A DNA stretch of 8,050 nucleotides from an uncultured Blautia sp. (lineage in GTDB: Bacteria > Bacillota_A > Clostridia > Lachnospirales > Lachnospiraceae). A program made the translations under genes and the position numbers. Where the stretch lies: positions 1 through 8,050 of the forward strand of contig CAJLTE010000119.1 of NCBI GenBank assembly GCA_905209435.1, written 5' to 3'. This document shows, piece after piece, positions 1 to 6,245 of the stretch. Every line of letters begins with the position of its first letter. The stretch's first letter is position 1. The notes under the pieces were generated by a model that saw nothing but the letters and a program-made list of their open reading frames with translations, was not told the origin of the DNA and ran no database searches.

Positions 1-62
1 TTGGGGAATGCCTCGGCTTTCTCTTAGGAGGCGAGTGCTCTATCCAGCTGAGCTACGAGGAC
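1..62 (-). tRNA. tRNA-Arg (anticodon CCT), 5' part; 3' half atypical and cut by window edge
   Basis: Read on the minus strand from 62 downward, the first 39 nucleotides are a textbook tRNA: acceptor 5' strand GTCCTCG, TA, D-stem GCTC with loop AGCTGGATA and partner GAGC, A26, anticodon stem CTCGC, loop CTCCTAA with anticodon CCT (arginine, AGG codons). The stem partner should be GCGAG, but the sequence reads GAGAA, giving only three of five pairs. No T-arm (GGTTCGAATCC-like) follows in the remaining 18 bases; instead it reads AGCCGAGGCATTCCCCAA. Either the gene is a truncated pseudogene, or it is interrupted close to the anticodon loop by DNA lying outside the window, or the start of the sequence is a faulty contig end. 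The 5' half is certain to be tRNA-derived; whether it makes a working tRNA cannot be judged here. Confidence 0.6.
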
Positions 63-66
63 ATAT

Positions 67-111
67 ATGGTTGTGAAACATTTCGGATGCTTCCGGAAGT
101 TTCACAACCAT
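67..111. repeat. Long inverted repeat between tRNA-Arg and its promoter
   Basis: Perfect 13-bp arms ATGGTTGTGAAAC (67-79) and GTTTCACAACCAT (99-111) enclose a second 6-bp stem, TTTCGG (81-86) with CCGGAA (93-98), and a 6-nt loop; one A (80) bulges. It lies 4 bp upstream of the tRNA 5' end and abuts the predicted -10. No T-run follows it on the minus strand, so it is not a standard terminator for the leftward operon; on the plus strand a T-rich stretch follows. It could be an operator, an RNA leader hairpin or a weak bidirectional terminator. The arms contain parS half-site words (GTGAAAC, GTTTCAC) in the everted order, which is not a ParB site. Confidence 0.7.
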
Positions 112-112
112 T

Positions 113-141
113 ATTTTACTATATTTATTTTGAAATTACAA
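113..141 (-). promoter_or_regulatory. Probable sigma-A promoter for the tRNA-Arg
   Basis: On the minus strand a -35 hexamer TTGTAA (136-141, four of six consensus bases) is followed after 17 bp by a -10 hexamer TAAAAT (113-118, five of six). Transcription would start around 106, about 45 nt before the tRNA 5' end, inside the inverted repeat at 67-111. Spacing is ideal, hexamers are moderate. Confidence 0.45.
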
Positions 142-206
142 GAATTAATTCCGTGTCTGGCAAACTCCTGTTACTTTGCCGGCAAAGCAGCGAAAGTAAA
201 ATATTC

Positions 207-229
207 ATCTCAGACCCCGAGATTTTTTT
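207..229 (+). terminator. Terminator-like hairpin facing the end of the DUF3881 gene
   Basis: ATCTC (207-211) pairs with GAGAT (219-223) around loop AGACCCC, followed directly by seven T (223-229) on the plus strand. The stem is only five pairs, so it is weak. It would stop rightward transcripts entering the 3' end of the leftward DUF3881 gene. Confidence 0.35.
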
Positions 230-1104
230 CAATAATGCAGCTGTCCCTGCAGCCAGATCGTTCCTTTAAAGCGGCGGCCAACTGCCGGCTCACCGAGAAG
301 ATCTTTGCTGTTGATGCAGACATCAAACTGCATATCGTTGCTCTCAATAGTCATCTGGCAGATTTCTTCGCCAGTCAGGATATTCTTAAATTTCATGATG
401 TCCAGAATCTCGCCAAGTACATTGTACTGGTCACACTCAATTCCATATGGCATGAAATAGGAATCCACAATGGTTAAAATATCGTCAGTAACGATCCTCT
501 GGGAGATCATGGAATACGTATCCATATCTTCCATTGTAAGGCTTTCCATTGCTTCCTCATCACCATTTCTTGCAGCCTCGATAAGATTTGTTCTGTTTTT
601 GGCAAGCTCACGTTCCACCTTTACAGCCTCTTTATCTTTCTGCACCGGAAAAAGGATCTTTCCTTCTGAAGCAAGACCGGAAACGGTTACAGGTCTGTTT
701 CCGGGATCTTTCAGGCCTCTGCATTTTTCCTGCATATATTCTGCCGGATTCTGCAGATAAAAGATCATCGTCACACCAATACGAAGATCATCACATGCAC
801 CTGCATAAGATTCTTTCTCTGTATGACGTTCAACAGTTACTTTTTCCCTGGATGTGATTCCTGTTCCTCTGAAAAACGGGAAATAATATTCCACGTGAAA
901 CTCACCGTTCTCATCGTACTGACCACAAACGCTGATTCCACAGTCGCAGCCGTAATTCTTGGAAAACTGTACAAATACGCCTTCCGGATGATTTTCCACG
1001 CAAACTTTTTCATCGTAGTTTGCGATCACATCACGGATGATCTCTTTTACTTCACTTCTTCTGGTAACCTGTGAAAAGCCAACGGCCTTTAAATAACTAT
1101 GCAC
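229..1104 (-). CDS. DUF3881 family protein
   Basis: A 291-residue soluble protein that I recognise as a DUF3881-type protein, found in Lachnospiraceae and relatives, with no established function. There is no signal peptide and no membrane segment. Visible features are an N-terminal opening MHSYLKAVGF, a cysteine-containing patch (NYGCDCGISVCGQ, near residues 50-62) followed by an aromatic segment ending in FPFFRGTGI, a charged central helix-rich region near 155-190, and a C-terminal beta-rich domain with conserved-looking EDMDTYSMISQRI. The start is GTG at 1102-1104, preceded by a strong GGGAGG seven to eight bases upstream, with no better in-frame ATG nearby. It begins 33 bp after serS ends, with its ribosome binding site in that gap, so it is probably the last gene of the parA-serS operon. 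Its stop (TGA, 229-231) meets a plus-strand T-run. A near-match to parS lies inside it at 887-902. Family call is fairly sure; role unknown. Confidence 0.85.
   Translation of the reverse strand: MHSYLKAVGFSQVTRRSEVKEIIRDVIANYDEKVCVENHPEGVFVQFSKNYGCDCGISVCGQYDENGEFHVEYYFPFFRGTGITSREKVTVERHTEKESYAGACDDLRIGVTMIFYLQNPAEYMQEKCRGLKDPGNRPVTVSGLASEGKILFPVQKDKEAVKVERELAKNRTNLIEAARNGDEEAMESLTMEDMDTYSMISQRIVTDDILTIVDSYFMPYGIECDQYNVLGEILDIMKFKNILTGEEICQMTIESNDMQFDVCINSKDLLGEPAVGRRFKGTIWLQGQLHY
887..902. promoter_or_regulatory. parS-like ParB binding site inside the DUF3881 gene
   Basis: TATTCCACGTGAAACT matches the 16-bp consensus TGTTNCACGTGAAACA at every position except the second and the last. The CACGTG core and both inner half-sites are intact. 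In B. subtilis both TGTTCCACGTGAAACA and TGTTTCACGTGAAACA are used and some functional sites lie inside genes. It is 3.9 kb from the perfect site upstream of parA. Reduced affinity is likely. Confidence 0.55.
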
Positions 1105-1137
1105 AAGAACACCTCCCTGAAAAAGCCTGCGTTTCTC

Positions 1138-2433
1138 TTACGCGCGTGTCTTTTTCTCAATCTTTGTCATACCGCCCATGTATGGCTGCAGAGCTTTTGG
1201 AATGCTTACAGAACCGTCTGCATTCAGGTTATTCTCCAGGAAAGCGATGAGCATTCTCGGAGGTGCTACTACTGTGTTATTTAATGTATGTGCAAGATAT
1301 TTCTTACCATCTTTTCCGTTTACACGGATCTTCAGACGACGTGCCTGTGCATCACCAAGGTTGGAGCAGCTTCCTACCTCGAAGTATTTCTTCTGACGTG
1401 GGGACCATGCCTCAACATCAAGAGATTTCACCTTAAGGTCAGCGAGGTCACCGGAGCAGCACTCAAGTGTACGAACCGGAATATCAAGAGAACGGAACAG
1501 ATCTACTGTATTCTGCCACAGTTTGTCGAACCACATTTTGCTCTCCTCTGGCTTGCAGACAACGATCATCTCCTGTTTCTCGAACTGATGGATACGGTAA
1601 ACACCTCTCTCCTCAAGTCCGTGAGCACCTTTCTCTTTACGGAAGCATGGAGAATAGCTTGTAAGTGTTTTCGGAAGCTCTTCCTCCGGAATGATCTGGT
1701 CAATGAATTTACCGATCATGGAATGCTCACTTGTACCGATCAGGTAGAGATCCTCACCCTCGATCTTGTACATCATAGCGTCCATCTCAGCAAAGCTCAT
1801 AACACCTGTAACAACGTTGCTTCTGATCATGAAAGGCGGTACACAGTAAGTAAATCCACGATTGATCATGAAATCTCTTGCGTAGGAAATTACTGCGGAA
1901 TGAAGACGTGCGATGTCTCCCATCAGATAATAGAATCCGTTACCTGCAACACGTCTTGCGCTGTCAAGATCGATTCCGTCAAAGCTCTCCATGATATCTG
2001 TATGATATGGAACTTCGAAATCCGGAACAACCGGCTCACCGAATTTCTCGATCTCTACGTTCTGGCTGTCATCTTTACCGATCGGTACCGAAGGATCGAT
2101 GATGTTCGGGATTACCATCATGTCTTTCAGAAGCTCTTCCTCAACCTCTTTCTCTCTCTGGGAAAGTTCCTCGATACGTGTTCCGGATGCAGCAACCTGT
2201 TTTTTAACCTCTTCTGCCTCTTCTCTTTTTCCCTGGCCCATAAGAGCACCGATCTGTTTGGAGATCTTGTTTCTCTCAGCACGGAGAGCCTCAACCTCCT
2301 GCTTAATCTCTCTGTTCTCTTTATCAAGTTCGAGAACCTTGTCAACCAGCTCCAGTTTGCTGTCCTGGAACTTATTGCGGATATTCTGCTTTACAACCTC
2401 CGGATTCTCTCTCACAAACTTAATGTCTAACAT
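1138..2433 (-). CDS. serS: Seryl-tRNA synthetase
   Basis: Cytosolic class II aminoacyl-tRNA synthetase that charges tRNA-Ser (and tRNA-Sec where present) with serine. The 431 residues match the usual length of about 425. Residues about 28-105 form the long antiparallel coiled coil that grips the tRNA-Ser variable arm. The catalytic domain shows motif 1 ending at the proline pair near 199-200, motif 2 near 263-288 (CFRKEKGAHG, then YRIHQFEKQE) and motif 3 near 387-400 (VVAPPRMLIAFLEN, Arg393 being the ATP-binding arginine). The serine/ATP-site segment near 230-242 reads LIGTSEHSMIGKF rather than the LIPTAEVPLTN of E. coli, and motif 3 has PPR where E. coli has VGR. This resembles the archaeal/eukaryotic-style SerRS branch. 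The start ATG has AGGAGG six bases upstream. Only 27 bp separate it from the DUF4446 gene, so there is no room for a T-box leader and it is probably co-transcribed with parAB. Confidence 0.97.
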   Translation of the reverse strand: MLDIKFVRENPEVVKQNIRNKFQDSKLELVDKVLELDKENREIKQEVEALRAERNKISKQIGALMGQGKREEAEEVKKQVAASGTRIEELSQREKEVEEELLKDMMVIPNIIDPSVPIGKDDSQNVEIEKFGEPVVPDFEVPYHTDIMESFDGIDLDSARRVAGNGFYYLMGDIARLHSAVISYARDFMINRGFTYCVPPFMIRSNVVTGVMSFAEMDAMMYKIEGEDLYLIGTSEHSMIGKFIDQIIPEEELPKTLTSYSPCFRKEKGAHGLEERGVYRIHQFEKQEMIVVCKPEESKMWFDKLWQNTVDLFRSLDIPVRTLECCSGDLADLKVKSLDVEAWSPRQKKYFEVGSCSNLGDAQARRLKIRVNGKDGKKYLAHTLNNTVVAPPRMLIAFLENNLNADGSVSIPKALQPYMGGMTKIEKKTRA

Positions 2434-2460
2434 GATATTCCTCCTGTATTAAAAATATTC

Positions 2461-2988
2461 TTATTTTTGTTCCTTCTCAATCTCACCAAGTCCGAAGTTT
2501 ACAGCTTTTCTCAGAGCTTCCACTTCTTCCTGGCTGAGGACAACATAGGACTCACCTTTTACAATCTCCTTTAAATAAAGAAAACAGTTGTCACGGCTGT
2601 GAACCGCATTCAGGATCAGACCTGTGTTATTCTTATCAAGAAGCGCCAGCGCAAAACTAAGTTTTCCGCCTACATCATCAAAGGCATCATACTTCTCAAC
2701 ACCATATTTGCTGAACATTACATTCAGATTTTTTTTGATAAAGCTGATGTCATGATCATGATCTTCCTTTGCCTCATACAGCCGGTCGATCTGTGCAAAT
2801 TTTCTTACAAAAACTTTTTCCAGTGACTGTGCATCTCCGCCTCTCATAAACAGCTTATATTTCCGTTCCAGGCGGCTCAGACGCATATTGCTGCTCACCA
2901 CATTAATCAGAAGAATGATGGTAAGGATCAGCAAAATAATGATCACAATCCCGGAATCAATTCCTATGCTTTCAAAAATTCCGCTCAT
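2461..2988 (-). CDS. DUF4446 family membrane-anchored protein
   Basis: A 175-residue protein of the DUF4446 family, regularly found directly after spo0J/parB in clostridia; its function is not established. Residues about 12-31 are one strongly hydrophobic N-terminal segment (IVIIILLILTIILLINVV), probably an anchor with the rest in the cytoplasm. Residues about 36-95 are charged and helical, likely coiled coil. The conserved C-terminal core near 100-150 includes YDAFDDVGGKLSFALALLD, NAVHSRDNCFLYLKEI and a GES/LSQEE segment. The ATG at 2988 has AGGAGG four bases upstream, and that site overlaps the parB stop codon, which points to translational coupling. Its place between parB and serS suggests a link of the segregation machinery with the membrane, but that is inference from context only. 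Confidence 0.9.
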   Translation of the reverse strand: MSGIFESIGIDSGIVIIILLILTIILLINVVSSNMRLSRLERKYKLFMRGGDAQSLEKVFVRKFAQIDRLYEAKEDHDHDISFIKKNLNVMFSKYGVEKYDAFDDVGGKLSFALALLDKNNTGLILNAVHSRDNCFLYLKEIVKGESYVVLSQEEVEALRKAVNFGLGEIEKEQK

Positions 2989-2992
2989 TCTG

Positions 2993-2998
2993 CCTCCT
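2993..2998 (-). promoter_or_regulatory. Ribosome binding site of the DUF4446 gene overlapping the parB stop
   Basis: On the minus strand the parB stop TAG (2997-2999) runs into AGGAGG (2993-2998), with the DUF4446 ATG four bases further on. Ribosomes finishing parB are placed directly on this start, which fixes the start choice. Confidence 0.8.
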
Positions 2999-3926
2999 AT
3001 CTGATAGATTCGAACAGATCAATGATCCTCTCCAGTTCATCCCTGGAATAATATTCAATTTCAATTTTACCTTTGTTGTTTTTCTTTCGCTGAATGGATA
3101 CCTTTGTTCCCATAATGCCTTTCATTTTTTCTTCCAAGCTTTCATAAATGGCATCCTCTGCGGTATTTCTCTCTGTTTTCTCTTTTTTTGCCGGAGAAAC
3201 CAGATTTTTTACAAGTTTTTCCGTCTCACGGACACTGAGTTTCTCGTCAAAAACCTTCATGGCTGTATTTTCCTGAAGGGTTTCATCGGAAATTCCCAGA
3301 AGTGCTCTTGCATGGCCTGCAGAAATCATATCTGCAATCACCATTTCCTGCACTTTTGAAGTAAGCTTCAGAAGACGCATGGAATTGGTTACCGCTGTTC
3401 TGCTCTTGGCAACTCTGTCTGCGATTTCATCCTGTTTCAGGTGAAACTCTTCCATCAGACGTTTGTAGGCCATTGCTTCCTCTATAGGGTTCAGATCTTC
3501 CCGCTGAATATTCTCAATCAGAGAAATCTCCACGATCTCCTGGTCCGTAAACTCTTTTACCACAACCGGAACTTCCTTAAGACCAGCCATCTTGGCTGCT
3601 CTCCAGCGACGCTCTCCTGCTATGATCTCAAAATAATCCTTCTTATCTGATACCAGCAGCGGCTGAAGAACGCCATACTGTTTGATAGACTCAGAAAGTT
3701 CCATCAGTGCGTCCTCATCAAAATGCCTTCTCGGCTGATTCAGATTCGGTTCCACACTGGAAATTTTTACAAGACGTTCTGCCGCAGGTTTTTCCTGTGC
3801 TTCCGTTTTTTCTTTCTTTCCCGTAGATCTTGTCCTTTTTACAGTTTCCTTTGACGTTCCACCGGCTTTATTAGGAATCAGTGCATCCAGACCTCTTCCA
3901 AGGCCTCCTGTTTTTCTTGCAGCCAT
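2997..3926 (-). CDS. parB: Chromosome partitioning protein ParB/Spo0J (CTPase clamp)
   Basis: Binds parS, loads as a CTP-dependent sliding clamp and spreads on origin-proximal DNA, recruiting SMC and stimulating ParA. The 309 residues have the family layout. The N-terminal LGRGLDALIP box (9-18) contacts ParA-type ATPases and is followed by a charged linker (about 22-50). The ParB/CTP-binding domain (about 51-145) carries GERRWRA (104-110, nucleotide-binding C-motif) and ENIQREDL (138-145, P-motif). A helix-turn-helix parS-binding region lies near 164-190 (KQDEIADRVAKSRTAVTNSMRLL), and a C-terminal dimerisation domain lies near 255-309. The ATG (3926) overlaps the parA stop by one base (TAATG) and has GGGAGG upstream, so the two are translationally coupled. 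Two perfect parS sites and one near-match are in the same window, matching its expected target. Confidence 0.97.
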   Translation of the reverse strand: MAARKTGGLGRGLDALIPNKAGGTSKETVKRTRSTGKKEKTEAQEKPAAERLVKISSVEPNLNQPRRHFDEDALMELSESIKQYGVLQPLLVSDKKDYFEIIAGERRWRAAKMAGLKEVPVVVKEFTDQEIVEISLIENIQREDLNPIEEAMAYKRLMEEFHLKQDEIADRVAKSRTAVTNSMRLLKLTSKVQEMVIADMISAGHARALLGISDETLQENTAMKVFDEKLSVRETEKLVKNLVSPAKKEKTERNTAEDAIYESLEEKMKGIMGTKVSIQRKKNNKGKIEIEYYSRDELERIIDLFESIR

Positions 3927-4693
3927 TATTCGCCCTCCCTGCTGATAACTTCTTCTGCCAGAAGACGATAGCTTTCTGCTCCTGTAGATCTTGAGTCGTA
4001 CAGATTGATCGGTTTTCCATAGCTTGGAGCCTCTGCAAGTCGTACATTTCTCGGAATGATCGTTTTGTATATATTCTGATCCAGGTTTTCTTTTACATTC
4101 TCTACAACCTGGAGTGACAGATTTGTTCTGGCATCATACATGGTGAAGACCACGCCTTCGATTTTCAGACGTTTATTCAATCTGTCTCTCACCAGTTCGA
4201 TGGTATGTATCAGCTGTGACAGACCTTCCAGTGCGTAATATTCACACTGAATCGGCACCAGAACAGAAGTTGCCGCCGTCAGGGCATTGATTGTCAGCAT
4301 GCTCAGTGACGGCGGACAATCCATGATTATGTAATCATATTTCCGACGCAGTTTGTCAGTAATCTTTTTCAGGATATATTCCTTATCCTCAAGATCTACC
4401 AGCTCAATCTCAGCACCGGAAAGATTCATATTCGATGGTATCAGGTCAACATTATCTACTACGTTTTTTATAATGGTATCTTTGGTCTCTGCTTCTCCAA
4501 GCAGCAGCTCGTAAAGGGTATTTTCTACTGCATTCTTGTCTGCGCCAAGTCCACTTGTGGTATTTCCCTGCGGATCTATGTCAATGGCAAGAACCTTTTT
4601 CCCTTTTTCAGCAAGGCAGGCCGATAAATTAATCGCCGTTGTTGATTTTCCAACCCCGCCTTTCTGATTGGCAACTGCAATGATTCGTCCCAT
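3926..4693 (-). CDS. parA: ParA/Soj chromosome partitioning ATPase
   Basis: A 255-residue ParA/MinD-superfamily ATPase that binds DNA non-specifically as an ATP dimer and moves ParB-parS complexes; in Bacillus the homologue Soj also acts on DnaA. The deviant Walker A box KGGVGKST is at 11-18 with the signature lysine K11 and catalytic lysine K16, Walker A' DIDPQGNTTSGLG at 38-50, and Walker B YIIMDCPPSL at 121-130. The protein is the short chromosomal type (no N-terminal DNA-binding extension as in plasmid P1-type ParA). The ATG at 4693 has a strong AGGAGG six to eight bases upstream. It is the first gene of the leftward operon, with a perfect parS 86 bp upstream. In many Firmicutes rsmG or noc sits next upstream; here a 2.2-kb non-coding stretch does. 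Confidence 0.97.
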   Translation of the reverse strand: MGRIIAVANQKGGVGKSTTAINLSACLAEKGKKVLAIDIDPQGNTTSGLGADKNAVENTLYELLLGEAETKDTIIKNVVDNVDLIPSNMNLSGAEIELVDLEDKEYILKKITDKLRRKYDYIIMDCPPSLSMLTINALTAATSVLVPIQCEYYALEGLSQLIHTIELVRDRLNKRLKIEGVVFTMYDARTNLSLQVVENVKENLDQNIYKTIIPRNVRLAEAPSYGKPINLYDSRSTGAESYRLLAEEVISREGE

Positions 4694-4744
4694 TTTACCC
4701 CTCCTTTTTTGTATTTTTTAAGGGATTTTTACTCATTGGATACC

Positions 4745-4773
4745 ATTATAACACTTTTATTTTTAAACCGCCA
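4745..4773 (-). promoter_or_regulatory. Candidate promoter of the parA operon
   Basis: A perfect -10 TATAAT lies on the minus strand at 4745-4750, about 52 bp before the parA start. The hexamer 17 bp upstream (TGGCGG, 4768-4773) is a poor -35. The parS at 4779-4794 begins 5 bp upstream of that -35 position, so ParB could influence this promoter. No competing strong promoter is seen between parS and parA. Confidence 0.45.
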
Positions 4774-4778
4774 CATAA

Positions 4779-4794
4779 TGTTTCACGTGAAACA
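4779..4794. promoter_or_regulatory. parS centromere site (perfect), upstream of parA
   Basis: TGTTTCACGTGAAACA is an exact 16-bp palindromic parS as used by Spo0J/ParB across bacteria. It sits 86 bp upstream of parA next to the predicted promoter, the usual location of an origin-proximal parS. It is the loading site for the ParB encoded by this operon. Confidence 0.96.
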
Positions 4795-4864
4795 ATAGAA
4801 AATGGGTTTTGAATTATTTTATTTATTGTATAGTATACCCAAACCACAGTGCTCTTAAACTGCC

Positions 4865-5181
4865 CTTACAATACTCTGTTTTATTGCAAAACCACAGATG
4901 ATTCTTCTCAGGGCAATGATTCCACTTCTCTCTTACAGTACTATAGCAGTTCCAGGAATGCCTCAAAAAGATCGGTCCCATACGTAATCTCCGTAATGAT
5001 TCCACCTCCCTCCCACAGTATTTTTACTGTAATGCCACAGAACTGAACGCCAGCGTTTTTACCGGATTTTGCCTTACAATATGCTTGCTGTTCTTACTGC
5101 AAAACTGACCGCGCGTATTTCAGTACCTGCATGGCAGTTTTTTACATTTCTTACAATATGCAGCTCTTACTGCCTGGCACG
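4865..5181 (+). repeat. Three degenerate copies of a 32-38-bp unit starting CTTACAATA
   Basis: CTTACAATA occurs at 4865-4873, 5073-5081 and 5150-5158. In each case it is followed within about 25 bp by TTATTGCAAAACC, TTACTGCAAAACTG or TTACTGCCTGGCA. The copies are unevenly spaced and diverged, so this may be decayed repeat or remnant DNA. No function is apparent. Confidence 0.45.
4913..5021 (+). repeat. Two copies of a 29-bp repeat, 80 bp apart
   Basis: The segments 4913-4941 and 4993-5021 share 23 of 29 positions, with the common core AATGATTCCAC and the end ACAGTA. All six differences are C/T transitions on the plus strand. They lie within the degenerate repeat zone upstream of parA. Confidence 0.6.
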
Positions 5182-5276
5182 TTCTGTTATGCATTTATGA
5201 ATGCAATTATTTCATATTTTATTATCAGCAATTGCTGCTCTTTTTCAGCGTATATGCCCCCAAGTTTGTCACCATT

Positions 5277-5438
5277 TAACCAAATCAAGTAAGTCCCCTG
5301 CTTCAATTGCGAAAAACAATAAGCAGTGGGTGGGGGACTTGCTTGTATCAGGAGGAGTGCAAGCTCCTCCTGATAAACTGCGGAGCAGCTATTTGGTGTA
5401 GAGCTACGTAGCGAAGCGGATTGCGAATATCCGCTTGA
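5277..5438 (+). repeat. Structured interspersed repeat, full copy 1
   Basis: About 162 bp, beginning TTAACCAAATCAAGTAAG one base earlier (5276) and ending ATCCGCTTGAC. Three hairpins can be drawn. The first pairs CAAGTAAGTCCCC (5286-5298) with GGGGACTTGCTTG (5333-5345), with an inner TGCTT/AAGCA stem. The second is a perfect 12-bp stem TATCAGGAGGAG (5346-5357) with CTCCTCCTGATA (5364-5375) around loop TGCAAG. The third is AGCGGAT with ATCCGCT around TGCGAAT near the right end. It shares most of its length with 6246-6406 and, inverted, 7544-7706. No transposase or terminal target duplication is seen. It could be a MITE or REP-like DNA element, or a dispersed non-coding RNA gene. Confidence 0.85.
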
Positions 5439-5442
5439 CCTG

Positions 5443-5514
5443 AATCAAGTAAGGCCCCACCCTCTGCTTATTTCTTTTCGTAATAGAATCAGGAGACTTA
5501 CTTAATTCGATTGG
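5443..5514 (-). repeat. Inverted partial module of the structured repeat (hairpin 1 only)
   Basis: Read on the minus strand it gives the head of the repeat: AAGTAAGTCTCCTG, then GCAG-type inner stem sequence AATAAGCAG, then GGGTGGGG and CTTACTTGATT. It starts 4 bp after full copy 1 and points toward it. Together 5277-5514 make a head-opposed pair. Confidence 0.65.
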
Positions 5515-5780
5515 ATAGATAAAATCATTTACATTTGTCATGTAGTTATGTCTTGCTTCTATATATCGAATTACTCAAACGCCTCTCTATTTCCCTTCAG
5601 GATAAAAGCAAAAACAACTGATACTACGATGAAGAGCGAAATGTTGTAAAAGATTTTTTGGTATCATTTTAGAAAATATAATGGCATATTTTGATATATA
5701 GCAAAATGAAACAGCGATTTTTGGCGTATTTTAGGAATGTCTGATTTTTGCCGTTTTTATCATTTTTATATAATATATAG

Positions 5781-5958
5781 AAACTACAAGTTACTAAAAA
5801 CGCTTATTTTACAAGCGTTTTATCGCTAGTATAGTTGAATTTATATTGTACAGGAAAAGCGTATTATTTTTTCATTTTAACCAGCAAGTTTCATTTTGTG
5901 CTATTCCTTTTTCCTGGTTATACGCCGCAAAGCGGCGTATTTATATTTTTTATTTCCG
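5781..5958 (+). ncRNA. Candidate small RNA ending at a strong terminator
   Basis: There is no protein-like frame, but the plus strand folds well. AAAACGCTT (5797-5805) pairs with AAGCGTTTT (5813-5821). TAACCAG (5878-5884) pairs with CTGGTTA (5924-5930). These are followed directly by the terminator stem at 5930-5950. A perfect -10 TATAAT lies at 5769-5774 with TTGCCG at 5748-5753, though the 15-bp spacer is short; another TATAAT is at 5677-5682. The start is therefore uncertain. I do not recognise the RNA family. Confidence 0.3.
5930..5958 (+). terminator. Rho-independent terminator, plus strand
   Basis: A perfect 9-bp GC-rich stem ATACGCCGC (5930-5938) with GCGGCGTAT (5942-5950), a 3-nt loop AAA, then a T-rich tail TTATATTTTTTATTT. 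It stands out sharply from the AT-rich surroundings. No gene lies on the plus strand to its left within 1.2 kb, which implies an unannotated rightward transcript. Confidence 0.7.
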
Positions 5959-6043
5959 AAATATCCCATTATGTATTATTTGTCTCCTGTCCTCGTCAAA
6001 ACCAGCTCAAACATAGCAGAAACACAGCAAAATAACAGCTCTC

Positions 6044-6069
6044 AGGCGCCCTAAAACGCCTCTTTTTTT
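6044..6069 (+). terminator. Second terminator-like hairpin, plus strand
   Basis: AGGCG (6044-6048) pairs with CGCCT (6057-6061) around an 8-nt loop, followed by C and seven T (6063-6069). The stem is short but GC-rich and the T-run is good. It lies 95 bp after the terminator at 5930-5958 and may be its backup. Confidence 0.5.
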
Positions 6070-6082
6070 CTATATATGGGCC

Positions 6083-6155
6083 GTCAAGTGGATATTCGTA
6101 ATCCGTTTCGCTGCCTGCCCATAGCCGAATAACTACTTCGTAGCTTATCAGGAGG
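6083..6155 (-). repeat. Inverted partial module of the structured repeat (tail part)
   Basis: On the minus strand this reads CTCCTGATAAGCTACGAAG, TAGTTATTCGGCTATGGGCA, GGCAGCGAAACGGATTACG, AATATCCACTTGAC, which aligns with the right half of the full copies (ATAAACTGCGGAGCAG, GGTTATGAGCAGGCAGCG, AAGCGGATTGCG). The hairpin-1 half is missing. It precedes full copy 2 in opposite orientation. Confidence 0.7.
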
Positions 6156-6245
6156 CATGTAGGCCATCCAGATCATTGTTAAGCAGGCATTTGCAGCAAA
6201 AACAGCATTATTTTTTCTATTTTTTCGTATCTTTCATCGTATTTT

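Noticed and set aside
1..30. Group I intron in the tRNA-Arg anticodon loop
   Set aside because: No guide sequence able to form a P1 helix with a U-G pair at the exon end is visible in the 28 bases available; only a GCCTC/GAGGC helix is, and its geometry does not fit. It cannot be excluded beyond the window.
67..111. ParB site formed by GTGAAAC and GTTTCAC words
   Set aside because: The half-sites are in everted order and 19 bp apart, with no CACGTG core; this does not match parS geometry.
1288..2430. Long plus-strand frame of 380 codons opposite serS
   Set aside because: It lies entirely antisense to the clearly conserved serS gene, has no ribosome binding site and no domain; it is a coding shadow.
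5201..5401. Plus-strand 66-codon frame, with a similar frame at 6176-6370
   Set aside because: The two share protein-like similarity only because both read through the structured repeat; the frames diverge after one indel, lack ribosome binding sites and have no recognisable domain.
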